A stretch of DNA of 12,853 nt from Bacteroidia bacterium. Lineage in GTDB: Bacteria > Bacteroidota > Bacteroidia > Bacteroidales > VadinHA17. The DNA lies in the NCBI GenBank assembly GCA_026391515.1, contig JAPLEC010000253.1, forward strand, positions 1 through 12,853, given 5' to 3'. Every line of letters starts with the position of its first letter. Position 1 is the first letter of the stretch. Below, one piece after another: positions 6,942-12,853 of this stretch. A model generated the notes under the pieces. That model ran no database searches, was not told the origin of the DNA, and was given only the letters and a program-made list of their open reading frames with translations. The position numbers and the translations under genes are program-made.

Positions 6942-9302
6942 ATGAATTTTTTTAAAAATCAGAAAAGTAAGAGTTTAGAAAAACATTGCCGGTATTCATC
7001 TTTATCAGGAGTATTTCTTTTTGAAATATTGATAACCTTCTGTGGTTACTCCCAGATAAGTACGGATTCACCAGGGTCAAACACAAATGCAGGTTTTGGC
7101 TTATTGCCTGTTCCCCAGAAGACATCTTTTTCAGGCAGGGTTTTCCTGTTCACTGATAATTGGATTCTGGAGTCCGGAAGCAATCTTTTGACAGATAGTC
7201 CTGTAGTTCAAAGCCTGATATCGGGATTAAAAGAACGTGGGAATATAAAAATAAATTCAAGGTCAAATGATAATAATAATAATCGACACCACCTGATCCG
7301 GTTGACTATCAGATCGGGTTCTGTACCAATACCGTTTGCTAATGACTCAACCTGTGCCGGATTAATGGAACAGGCTTACCGGTTAAAATTGAATGCTTCT
7401 GAAATTTCTATCAATGCAAATGAATCTGCTGGTTTATTCTATGGAATTCAGACCCTTCTTCAATTATTAAGAACGGAAAATGGAAAGGTATTCCTGCCGG
7501 AAGGGGAGATCTATGACTGGCCTGATATGAAATTACGAATGATTTATTGGGATTGTGCTCATCACCTGGAGCGGTTGGAAACATTTAAACGTATCATAAG
7601 GCAGGCCGCTTGTTTCAAAATCAATGCAATTGCGTTGAAGCTGGAAGGACATTTTCAATTTGAAAGTGCTAAACCCATAGTTGAACCATATGCATTTACA
7701 CCAGCTGAGTACCAGGAATTAACGGATTATGCCGAAGATCATTTTATTGAGCTGATTCCATATTTAGACGCACCGGCACATGTTTCATTTATTTTAAAAC
7801 ATCCGGAATTTATCAGCTTAAGGGCTTTGCCTAATTCAAATTATGAGCTCAGCGTAACCAATCCAAAAACTTATGAGCTTATATCAGGAATGTTTGATAA
7901 CCTGATGGATGCCAACCAGGGTGGACAATATATCCTGCTTTCAACAGATGAGGCTTACTATGTCGGGAAAACTGAAAACGAGAAAGAGGCTGCAGAAGCC
8001 TTAGGGGGTAATGGAAAATTACTGGCAGATTTTATTACAAGAATCTCAAATAAACTGCATGAAAAAGGACGAACCGTAATATTTTGGGGAGAGTATCCGC
8101 TAACCGCATCTGATATCAATGCATTACCATCTCATTTAGTTAATGGAGAATACAACGAAAACTGGGCCCCGGCTTTTAAACAGCATGGAATTCGCCAGCT
8201 TATTTATACCTCAACCCAAGGAGAAGAGCCACTTTTCCCAAACTATTATCCTTTTTTAAATGATACAATTGTTCGTACAAATGAAGAGCCATGGCAACAA
8301 GCAATATCAAAAGGTCGCGTTGAAGGTCTGTTAAAAGAAATCTACCCGATTGTTACCGGTAAAAAATTAGACTTTCTGGGAGTTATTGTGGCTGCATGGA
8401 GTGATGCAGGTTTAAATCCTGAGACTTTTTGGCTGGGATACGTCACAGGGACTGCAGCCGGATGGAACAATACTCCGCAAACAGCTCAGGAATTAACAGA
8501 TCGATTCTTTATATCTTTTTATGGAACCAAAATCTTTAAAATGAACCGGGTTTATCAATTGTTGAGTAATCAGGCTGAGTTCTGGAATAATAGCTGGGAT
8601 CGGGAATCTTCAAAACTACGGACACCAATAATCGGTAATTCCAGGGGTATTTACGACATACCTAAACCTGCCATGGATCAAACCTTGCCTTTTTTGCCAG
8701 TCCCTTCCAGCAGGGATCTATCGTTAGACAAAGATTGGAGTGCTGATAATTTCCGGCGTATTCAATCAGGTGAAAGATTTTTAAAGGAGAATGATGAACT
8801 TATTGACCTTTTAGACTGTAATATCCGGAATGTTGATTATCAGCAATATAATTTACAGATAATGCATTCTGTTGCTCTGCTTTGCAGACAAAATCTGAAT
8901 ATGCTGATTGATTTACAACGTATCGATAAATTATTAAAACTATCATCAAATGTTGCTTCCACAAATCCTGCTACTGCAATATCCCTCATTGATCAAGCCC
9001 TTGATCAGGTAACAGTAATCAGGGACGAGCGCAATAAAGTGTTAAAATCGGTAGTAACGTTATGGTATCAGGATTGGTATCCACGTGTAGCAGAGGCAAA
9101 TGGGCGTAAATATTTACTCGTGGTTGATGATATTAAAGACCATCTTCCAGGCAGAACAGCAGATATGAGTTACTTGATATATCGGGAGATACATTATCCG
9201 CTGGGAGCATGGGCAAAAGAGGTCCTTAAGATCAGAAATCAGTATGCAAAAGAAAATCACTTAAATTCACGGATGGATATACCTGATTGGGAATATTATT
9301 AA
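6942..9302 (+). CDS. Exported GH20-like beta-N-acetylhexosaminidase
   Basis: A 786-residue protein with a hydrophobic signal segment (about 22-35) ending near GYSQIS, so periplasmic or secreted. Residues 52-185 are the GH20 N-terminal alpha/beta domain: LLPVPQK, AYRLKLNASEISINANES, then AGLFYGIQTLLQLL. From about 195 the TIM barrel begins (MKLRMIYWDCAHH, FKRIIRQAACFKINAIALKL). The catalytic Asp-Glu pair of substrate-assisted GH20 enzymes is at D336-E337 in ILLSTDEAYY, where most members have HxGGDE, so the preceding His-Gly-Gly is replaced. The strand that usually reads HLTDD is KLEGH. VIVAAWSDAG (481-490) fits the late-barrel Trp. About 230 C-terminal residues (from 550) are an uncharacterised, mostly helical extension. 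It probably hydrolyses GlcNAc/GalNAc-containing glycans, but an altered substrate is possible. The stop is followed after 7 nt by a degenerate repeat hairpin. Confidence 0.85.
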   Translation: MNFFKNQKSKSLEKHCRYSSLSGVFLFEILITFCGYSQISTDSPGSNTNAGFGLLPVPQKTSFSGRVFLFTDNWILESGSNLLTDSPVVQSLISGLKERGNIKINSRSNDNNNNRHHLIRLTIRSGSVPIPFANDSTCAGLMEQAYRLKLNASEISINANESAGLFYGIQTLLQLLRTENGKVFLPEGEIYDWPDMKLRMIYWDCAHHLERLETFKRIIRQAACFKINAIALKLEGHFQFESAKPIVEPYAFTPAEYQELTDYAEDHFIELIPYLDAPAHVSFILKHPEFISLRALPNSNYELSVTNPKTYELISGMFDNLMDANQGGQYILLSTDEAYYVGKTENEKEAAEALGGNGKLLADFITRISNKLHEKGRTVIFWGEYPLTASDINALPSHLVNGEYNENWAPAFKQHGIRQLIYTSTQGEEPLFPNYYPFLNDTIVRTNEEPWQQAISKGRVEGLLKEIYPIVTGKKLDFLGVIVAAWSDAGLNPETFWLGYVTGTAAGWNNTPQTAQELTDRFFISFYGTKIFKMNRVYQLLSNQAEFWNNSWDRESSKLRTPIIGNSRGIYDIPKPAMDQTLPFLPVPSSRDLSLDKDWSADNFRRIQSGERFLKENDELIDLLDCNIRNVDYQQYNLQIMHSVALLCRQNLNMLIDLQRIDKLLKLSSNVASTNPATAISLIDQALDQVTVIRDERNKVLKSVVTLWYQDWYPRVAEANGRKYLLVVDDIKDHLPGRTADMSYLIYREIHYPLGAWAKEVLKIRNQYAKENHLNSRMDIPDWEYY

Positions 9303-9309
9303 GAATTGT

Positions 9310-9348
9310 AAACCTGTTAAGATCAATAACTTGCAGGGCTTTTGTAAC
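9310..9348. repeat. Degenerate copy of the short hairpin repeat
   Basis: AAACCTGTTAAGATCAATAA, then CTTGCAGGGCTTTTGTAAC, aligns with 144-178 (shared AAGATCAATA core and TTTTGTA end). The stem is decayed. It begins 8 nt after the GH20 stop, so it may double as a weak terminator. The remaining bases to 9458 show no other clear signal. Confidence 0.5.
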
Positions 9349-9458
9349 GTACACTTTAACAAGTTAAATCACAAAAGACCTCAGTACCTTCTTTTTGTAA
9401 TTTGATGGAATTTCCTTTTATTTGAGATAAGGTTTTTTAATAATTAAAATAGCTTTAT

Positions 9459-10748
9459 ATGATTTCAAAATCCTCACTCCATTTTTGTTTCTTCTTTATT
9501 GCATTACTTTTTGGCTCTGAACAAGCTGGTTCTCAGGATAATAACTGGACTCACTTCAGGGGAAGCAATCTGAATGGTATAGCAGTAACTGAAAATATCC
9601 CGCTGAAATGGGATGAATCCGGCATAAAATGGAAAATTCAAATTCATGACAATGGCTATTCTTCGCCTGTTGTTTATAACAATCAGATATGGGTAACTAC
9701 AGCAACATCTGATGGGAAGGAGCTTTATGCTGTTTGCATCAATTTTCAGACCGGGGAAATAATTTATGATATAAAGGTTTTTACTCCCGATGAAGTTGAA
9801 GGGAAGCACTCTTTAAATACTTATGCCTCTCCTACACCATGTATCGAAAATGGCTTTGTATATGTTCATTACGGAAACATGGGGACAGCCTGCATAAATA
9901 CTGCAAATGGTTCAATCGTATGGAAACGTACTGATTTCAAATGTAAGCATGTCCAGGGTCCTGCTTCATCGCCTGTAATTTATAAAAACCTTCTTATTCT
10001 TCACTTCGAAGGTACCGATGTCAGGTATATCGTTGCTCTCGATAAATCGAACGGTAAGCTTATCTGGAGAAGTGACAGACCTGCAGAGCCTTATGAACCG
10101 TTAACGGAAATCGGCAGAAAAGCATATATAACCCCAATAATAATAAATGTAAAAGGACACGATATGCTGATCTCCAACGGTTCCGCAGTCTGCATAGCTT
10201 ACGACCCGAATACCGGCAGGGAAATATGGAGGGTGGTGAATGGAGCTGAATCGACAATAGCTATGCCCTTTACAGAAAAAGGAACAGTATTCTGGTACGC
10301 CGGATATATGGTTGCCGGTGACGGCACCAACTTTACCGAATTAATGGCGGTTAACCCCGACGGCACTGGCGATATAACCGGTACAAATGTCATTTGGGAA
10401 AAACGGGAAGAACTGTCCCGGAACCAATGCCTGACACCTGTTATAAAAGACGGATTGATATATACTGTAAATACCAGGAACTTTCTCATGTGCCTCGATG
10501 CAGCCACAGGGGAAGAAATCTGGTCTGCGCGCATGATGTCAAATTATGACGCCTCACCGATATATGTAAAAGGGAATATCTGGTTTTTCTCTGTAAAAGG
10601 TGAAGTTCTGGCAATTAAAGCCGGCAGGAAATATGAAGAAGTCGCTCATAATCAAATGGATTCAGGGATTTGGGCAACACCTGCTATTTTAAGAAATTCA
10701 GTTATACTGAGAACACAAAGGTATTTGTACAGGATAGGACGGGAATAG
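9459..10748 (+). CDS. Exported PQQ-like beta-propeller protein
   Basis: A 429-residue protein with a signal peptide (hydrophobic 7-18, likely cleavage near AGSQ at 23-26). The mature part starts WTHFRGSNLNGIA (30-42), the WxxFRG opening typical of PQQ-like/BamB-type propellers in Bacteroidota and Planctomycetes. Repeats ending in a D/N-x-x-T/N-G-x-x-x-W/Y turn recur at about 95-103 (NFQTGEIIY), 147-155 (NTANGSIVW), 195-203 (DKSNGKLIW), 249-257 (DPNTGREIW) and 347-355 (DAATGEEIW). With a less regular blade near 298-313 and the terminal strands, this fits a 7-8-bladed propeller. No quinoprotein dehydrogenase residues (Cys-Cys pair, haem site) are evident, so a structural or binding role is more likely than PQQ catalysis. 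It is 156 nt after the GH20 gene on the same strand and may belong to the same exported glycan-processing set. Confidence 0.9.
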   Translation: MISKSSLHFCFFFIALLFGSEQAGSQDNNWTHFRGSNLNGIAVTENIPLKWDESGIKWKIQIHDNGYSSPVVYNNQIWVTTATSDGKELYAVCINFQTGEIIYDIKVFTPDEVEGKHSLNTYASPTPCIENGFVYVHYGNMGTACINTANGSIVWKRTDFKCKHVQGPASSPVIYKNLLILHFEGTDVRYIVALDKSNGKLIWRSDRPAEPYEPLTEIGRKAYITPIIINVKGHDMLISNGSAVCIAYDPNTGREIWRVVNGAESTIAMPFTEKGTVFWYAGYMVAGDGTNFTELMAVNPDGTGDITGTNVIWEKREELSRNQCLTPVIKDGLIYTVNTRNFLMCLDAATGEEIWSARMMSNYDASPIYVKGNIWFFSVKGEVLAIKAGRKYEEVAHNQMDSGIWATPAILRNSVILRTQRYLYRIGRE

Positions 10749-10772
10749 GAGAGGGGTTTACCTGAGAAACAT

Positions 10773-10803
10773 AAATCCCGCAAGATCAAAGATCTGCGGG
10801 ATT
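10773..10803. repeat. Short hairpin repeat (CCCGCAAGATC family)
   Basis: AATCCCGCA(A)GATC at 10774-10787 pairs with GATCTGCGGGATT at 10791-10803 across an AAA loop, with a single bulged A. TCTTT follows. It lies 24 nt after the propeller stop codon and could terminate that transcript, but the same sequence recurs at 6728 and 12417, which marks it as a dispersed repeat. Confidence 0.75.
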
Positions 10804-10847
10804 CTTTATAAAATTTAAGTATATTTCAGCAAGTTGATTTAAACTAA

Positions 10848-10876
10848 AAGCCCCCGGAGCTGATTTCCGAGGGCTT
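10848..10876 (-). terminator. Rho-independent terminator for the DUF6249-like gene
   Basis: An 11-bp stem with one mismatch (AAGCCCCCGGA with TCCGAGGGCTT, 7-nt loop). Read on the minus strand the hairpin is followed by TTAGTTT, giving a T-rich stretch about 55 nt after the stop at 10931. On the plus strand the following GTCTC is not T-rich, so the minus-strand use is favoured, although it may also stop plus-strand transcripts. Confidence 0.65.
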
Positions 10877-10930
10877 GTCTCATTGTATTATCAAATTATA
10901 TATCGATTTAATTTAAACGTATTATGCTGA

Positions 10931-11260
10931 TCACTTTTCATTCTTTTTCCGTTCAAACAAATGTGCAATTATCAGAGAGATGCCGCCAAAAAGGAAAATC
11001 ATGGAAAAATATGCAACTTCACTATTCAGTTCGGTTGTTATGGTAAGAATACTGGCTATAAGAACTCCCAATCCTATACCTATAAGAAAGATACCGCATT
11101 TAAGAGTTGAAAAGAAAAATCCCTTACTTTCCATGTCAGGCAAGCTGGTGCCTTTTTCAACCGCAATTATTCGTTCCTTTCTTCTTACAAATAACTTTAT
11201 TACACCATAAAGAGCAGCAAAAACTACTCCTACTATTAAAACACTTCCAATTGATCCCAT
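10931..11260 (-). CDS. DUF6249-like small membrane protein
   Basis: A 109-residue protein with three predicted membrane segments (about 5-24, 53-75, 83-102). After the first is a basic cytosolic stretch, VRRKERIIAVEKG (25-37), the signature of the DUF6249 group, which commonly sits beside ECF sigma genes in Bacteroidota. It ends in a Lys/Glu-rich tail. No catalytic residues are seen, so it may be a membrane sensor, adaptor or stress protein. It is divergent from the sigma gene, and its start codon is about 35 nt from the transcription start predicted from the ECF-type promoter at 11332-11303, which implies co-control with the sigma operon. Confidence 0.85.
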   Translation of the reverse strand: MGSIGSVLIVGVVFAALYGVIKLFVRRKERIIAVEKGTSLPDMESKGFFFSTLKCGIFLIGIGLGVLIASILTITTELNSEVAYFSMIFLFGGISLIIAHLFERKKNEK

Positions 11261-11302
11261 AATAATAAATTTTTAAAGGTTTACTAATCGTTTGTCATTT
11301 CA

Positions 11303-11332
11303 TTTGATGCTTCCATTTTGCATCTGGTTACA
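11303..11332 (-). promoter_or_regulatory. ECF-type promoter, leftward (DUF6249-like gene)
   Basis: On the minus strand, -35 TGTAACC (11332-11326), a 16-nt spacer, and -10 CATCAAA (11309-11303), two differences from the CGTCTAA of the rightward promoter. The predicted start is near 11295, giving a 35-nt leader to the ATG at 11260. Confidence 0.5.
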
Positions 11333-11359
11333 AAAAATCGTATTTTTATTTTTGTAACC
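11326..11359. promoter_or_regulatory. Perfect 11-bp inverted repeat holding both -35 elements
   Basis: GGTTACAAAAA (11326-11336) and TTTTTGTAACC (11349-11359) are exact reverse complements separated by 12 nt. Each arm contains a TGTAACC -35 element pointing outward, preceded by an A/T tract. Two back-to-back sigma promoters explain the symmetry. A dimeric regulator site is the alternative. Confidence 0.7.
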
Positions 11360-11382
11360 AAACTTAATCCGGCAGCGTCTAA
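11353..11382 (+). promoter_or_regulatory. ECF-type promoter, rightward (sigma operon)
   Basis: -35 TGTAACC (11353-11359), a 16-nt spacer, and -10 CGTCTAA (11376-11382). This is the general ECF arrangement (an AAC-containing -35 and a CGTC-type -10) and suggests autoregulation of the sigma gene. The predicted start (about 11388-11391) coincides with the start codon. Confidence 0.7.
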
Positions 11383-11390
11383 CCTTATAT

Positions 11391-11972
11391 ATGAAATGTC
11401 CTGATGACACATATTGTATAACCCGGGTTTTACAGGGCAATACAAATGCATACTCTTATCTCGTCGAAAAATACAAACGAATGGCATATACACTTGCTTT
11501 AAAACTGGTTCAGGTACCGGAGGATGCAGAAGAAATAGCCCAGGATGCATTTGTAAAAGCATTCCAGGCATTGGGCACTTTTAAAGGAGAAAGTAAGTTT
11601 TCGACCTGGCTGTACAAGATTATATACAATGTTTCTATTGCAAGGCTCAGAAAAAAACAATTAGAAGTTATTTCAATTGATGATGACCAAAACAGTGACT
11701 TTGATATTTGTGAAACTGATGACTTTTTAACACAATTAGCAATAGAAGAGCAGAATGCTATTGTGCGTTCTTGTATAGATCAGCTTTCTGCCGGAGAAAG
11801 AGCCCTGATAACCTTGTATTACATGAATGAGAGCACTGTCAAGGAAATTACTCATATTACCGGGGACACTGAATCAAATGTAAAAATAAAGCTGTTCCGT
11901 ATCCGTAACAAACTTCGTGGAATGATAAAATACAATTTAAGAGATAAAATTACTGTGGATTATGAAGAATAA
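11391..11972 (+). CDS. ECF-type RNA polymerase sigma factor
   Basis: A 193-residue sigma-70 family protein of the extracytoplasmic-function class. Region 2 spans about 20-90: AYSYLVEKYKRMAYTLALKL, then DAEEIAQDAFVKAFQAL, then the -10-binding segment FKGESKFSTWLYKIIYNVSI. An acidic linker (about 95-120) leads to region 4 (127-180), CIDQLSAGERALITLYYM and a helix-turn-helix ending SNVKIKLFRIRNKL. Length and domain order are normal for ECF factors, and extra signalling domains are absent. The start at 11391 gives the standard short N-terminus before region 2. Its last codons overlap the next gene by 11 nt, which implies translational coupling. It probably transcribes its own operon and the divergent DUF6249-like gene. 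Confidence 0.95.
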   Translation: MKCPDDTYCITRVLQGNTNAYSYLVEKYKRMAYTLALKLVQVPEDAEEIAQDAFVKAFQALGTFKGESKFSTWLYKIIYNVSIARLRKKQLEVISIDDDQNSDFDICETDDFLTQLAIEEQNAIVRSCIDQLSAGERALITLYYMNESTVKEITHITGDTESNVKIKLFRIRNKLRGMIKYNLRDKITVDYEE

Positions 11973-12369
11973 TAAAACCATAGAAGAAATAACATCCAGG
12001 TGGATTAAAAACCTGGGGCCCGACGAACCTTCTGCTGACTTTACTCAAAAGGTAATGCAATCCATCTTGCCAGAAAATCAACCGGCATATACTTCACGAC
12101 AGAGAAATTACTTTTGGCTAATAGGTCTGATCCCTGTAATTATATTCATTAGCTGGTACCTCTTAGTTATTTTTCATTTGACGGGATATATAGATCACCT
12201 GTGGATATCTGTAACTAAGTTTATTCAGCCAGTTTTCAGCGATATCGTATCATTATTTATTCAATTAAAAAGTATAAGTATCCAACCCTCAATCCTGATT
12301 AGCTTAATTGCTATTTTATTTCTACTTATTATCGAGGAGTTCGTCGGCAGGACCAAACATTTAATCTGA
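11962..12369 (+). CDS. Candidate membrane anti-sigma factor
   Basis: A 135-residue protein translationally coupled to the sigma gene (ATG inside the sigma 3' end). The soluble N-terminus (1-48) contains EEPS-like DEPSADFTQKVMQSI (21-35), a motif common in small Bacteroidota proteins that follow ECF genes. Hydrophobic segments follow at about 50-72 and 109-127, with an amphipathic, possibly membrane-embedded stretch between (80-103). The position, size and N-terminal cytosolic plus membrane layout fit an anti-sigma factor that holds the sigma factor at the inner membrane. No zinc-binding HxxxCxxC motif is present, so it is not a ZAS-type anti-sigma, and the role is inferred mainly from context. 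Confidence 0.78.
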   Translation: MKNNKTIEEITSRWIKNLGPDEPSADFTQKVMQSILPENQPAYTSRQRNYFWLIGLIPVIIFISWYLLVIFHLTGYIDHLWISVTKFIQPVFSDIVSLFIQLKSISIQPSILISLIAILFLLIIEEFVGRTKHLI

Positions 12370-12416
12370 TCATGCATTAAAATTAGAATACTATTAGTGC
12401 TACAACTTTAAACCGT

Positions 12417-12448
12417 AAATCCCGCAAGATCAAGGATCTGCGGGATTT
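12417..12448. repeat. Short hairpin repeat (CCCGCAAGATC family)
   Basis: AAATCCCGCA(A)GATC (12417-12431) pairs with GATCTGCGGGATTT (12435-12448) around an AAG loop, with one bulged A and TTG after it. It lies about 47 nt beyond the candidate anti-sigma stop, where it could act as a terminator. A faint tail-like sequence (GTGACAGAATTATAGTGG) follows. Confidence 0.72.
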
Positions 12449-12524
12449 TGATTTTCCGAGGGTGACAGAATTATAGTGGATTATGTAATATTTACAGAAT
12501 CATTTCTGGATCAGTCACAATAAC

Positions 12525-12617
12525 ATGGAAGCCGACAATTATACTCAAGAACTGTTCTACGGCAGTAGAAATAAGGTTAGGGAAGGAAAAAAATTTAAAA
12601 TTCTTTATACTTATTGA
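12525..12617 (+). CDS. Very short ORF, possible outer-membrane barrel C-terminus fragment
   Basis: 30 codons ending FKILYTY and TGA, with an open frame extending back to 12489. Alternating hydrophobic residues with a terminal aromatic residue is the pattern of the last beta strand of TonB-dependent receptors, and TQELFYGSRNKVREGKK suits the preceding turn. No start signal is evident. It may be a relic of a lost barrel gene or chance. The bases from here to 12706 show nothing else recognisable. Confidence 0.25.
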   Translation: MEADNYTQELFYGSRNKVREGKKFKILYTY

Positions 12618-12706
12618 GGTGTAAGCTCTTTTGCAATTTTTGGAATGGGCATCGGCTTGTGTGAATTGCAAATGTGCTTAAACCGCTATTTATATTCACT
12701 TGAAAT

Positions 12707-12853
12707 TTAATCTAATTCAGAAATATCGTTTATCAAAGTTTCAATCAGCTCCACTCTATCAGAATCCGAACCAAGTGATAACGTACAATCTATTCCCTCT
12801 AAACTATTTCTTATTTCAATTCGTCTAAACCATTTGCCACAATTTGTATCAGC
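12707..12853 (-). CDS. 3' end of an unrecognised gene running off the right edge
   Basis: The minus strand is open from the window edge for 48 codons to TAA at 12709-12707. It reads TNCGKWFRRIEIRNSLEGID, then CTLSLGSDSDRVELIETLIN, ending DISELD. The composition is protein-like, with a likely amphipathic C-terminal helix. The family is not recognisable from this fragment. The start lies outside the window. Confidence 0.5.
   Translation of the reverse strand, partial: ADTNCGKWFRRIEIRNSLEGIDCTLSLGSDSDRVELIETLINDISELD

Noticed and set aside
9459..10748. PQQ-dependent alcohol or glucose dehydrogenase
   Set aside because: It is too short (429 residues) and lacks the vicinal cysteine pair and other quinoprotein active-site features. 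A non-catalytic PQQ-like propeller fits better.
11284..11571. Minus-strand open frame overlapping the sigma gene 5' end and the ECF promoters
   Set aside because: It lies opposite the conserved sigma region 2 and has no family features.
9310..12448. CRISPR array
   Set aside because: The copies are kilobases apart, self-complementary and not separated by regular spacers, and no cas genes are present.

Overview
The window looks like chromosome of a Bacteroidota bacterium, probably an environmental, glycan-degrading member of the Bacteroidales/Marinilabiliales type. I infer this from the AT-rich intergenic DNA, the lack of Shine-Dalgarno sites, lipoprotein signal peptides, Tat-exported Gfo/Idh/MocA and sugar isomerase-like enzymes, GH13 and GH20 glycosidases, and an ECF sigma factor next to a DUF6249-type membrane protein. 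No rRNA, tRNA, CRISPR, transposase or phage gene was seen.

Layout: 1-452 holds a composite palindromic repeat and a weak promoter. 453-1604 (+) encodes an unrecognised lipoprotein. 1757-2086 (+) is the 5' part of a truncated alpha/beta-hydrolase lipoprotein. 2193-4638 (-) is a two-gene operon: a Tat-exported TIM-barrel sugar isomerase/epimerase, broken by one in-frame TAA at 4162-4164, followed by a Tat-exported Gfo/Idh/MocA oxidoreductase. 4940-5149 (+) is a small DUF2934 protein. 5363-6511 (-) is a cytoplasmic GH13 alpha-amylase-type enzyme with a possible frameshifted gene remnant beyond its stop. 6942-9302 (+) is a large exported GH20-like hexosaminidase with an atypical active-site context. 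9459-10748 (+) is an exported PQQ-like beta-propeller protein. 10931-11260 (-) is the DUF6249-like membrane protein, divergent from an ECF sigma gene (11391-11972, +) and an overlapping candidate anti-sigma gene (11962-12369, +). The right edge holds a small barrel-like ORF and the 3' end of a minus-strand gene.

How the genes may work together: the exported oxidoreductase, TIM-barrel protein, GH20 and PQQ-like protein suit periplasmic carbohydrate turnover, and GH13 suits intracellular alpha-glucan use. No SusC/SusD pair is present, so this is not a classical polysaccharide utilization locus. The regulatory module on the right is the best-defined system. Two back-to-back ECF-type promoters share a perfect 11-bp inverted repeat that carries both -35 elements. 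Each has a 16-nt spacer, which suggests that the sigma operon and the DUF6249 gene are co-controlled by the sigma factor itself.

A family of dispersed palindromic repeats runs through the intergenic DNA. It comprises a short CCCGCAAGATC hairpin, a longer CCTGCCTGC/GCAGGCAGG hairpin and a GGAATTGGTRACGG-type tail, found together or separately. Several gene remnants point to local decay. I saw no defence, toxin or secretion system; the most novel material is the divergent ECF promoter and the modular repeat family.
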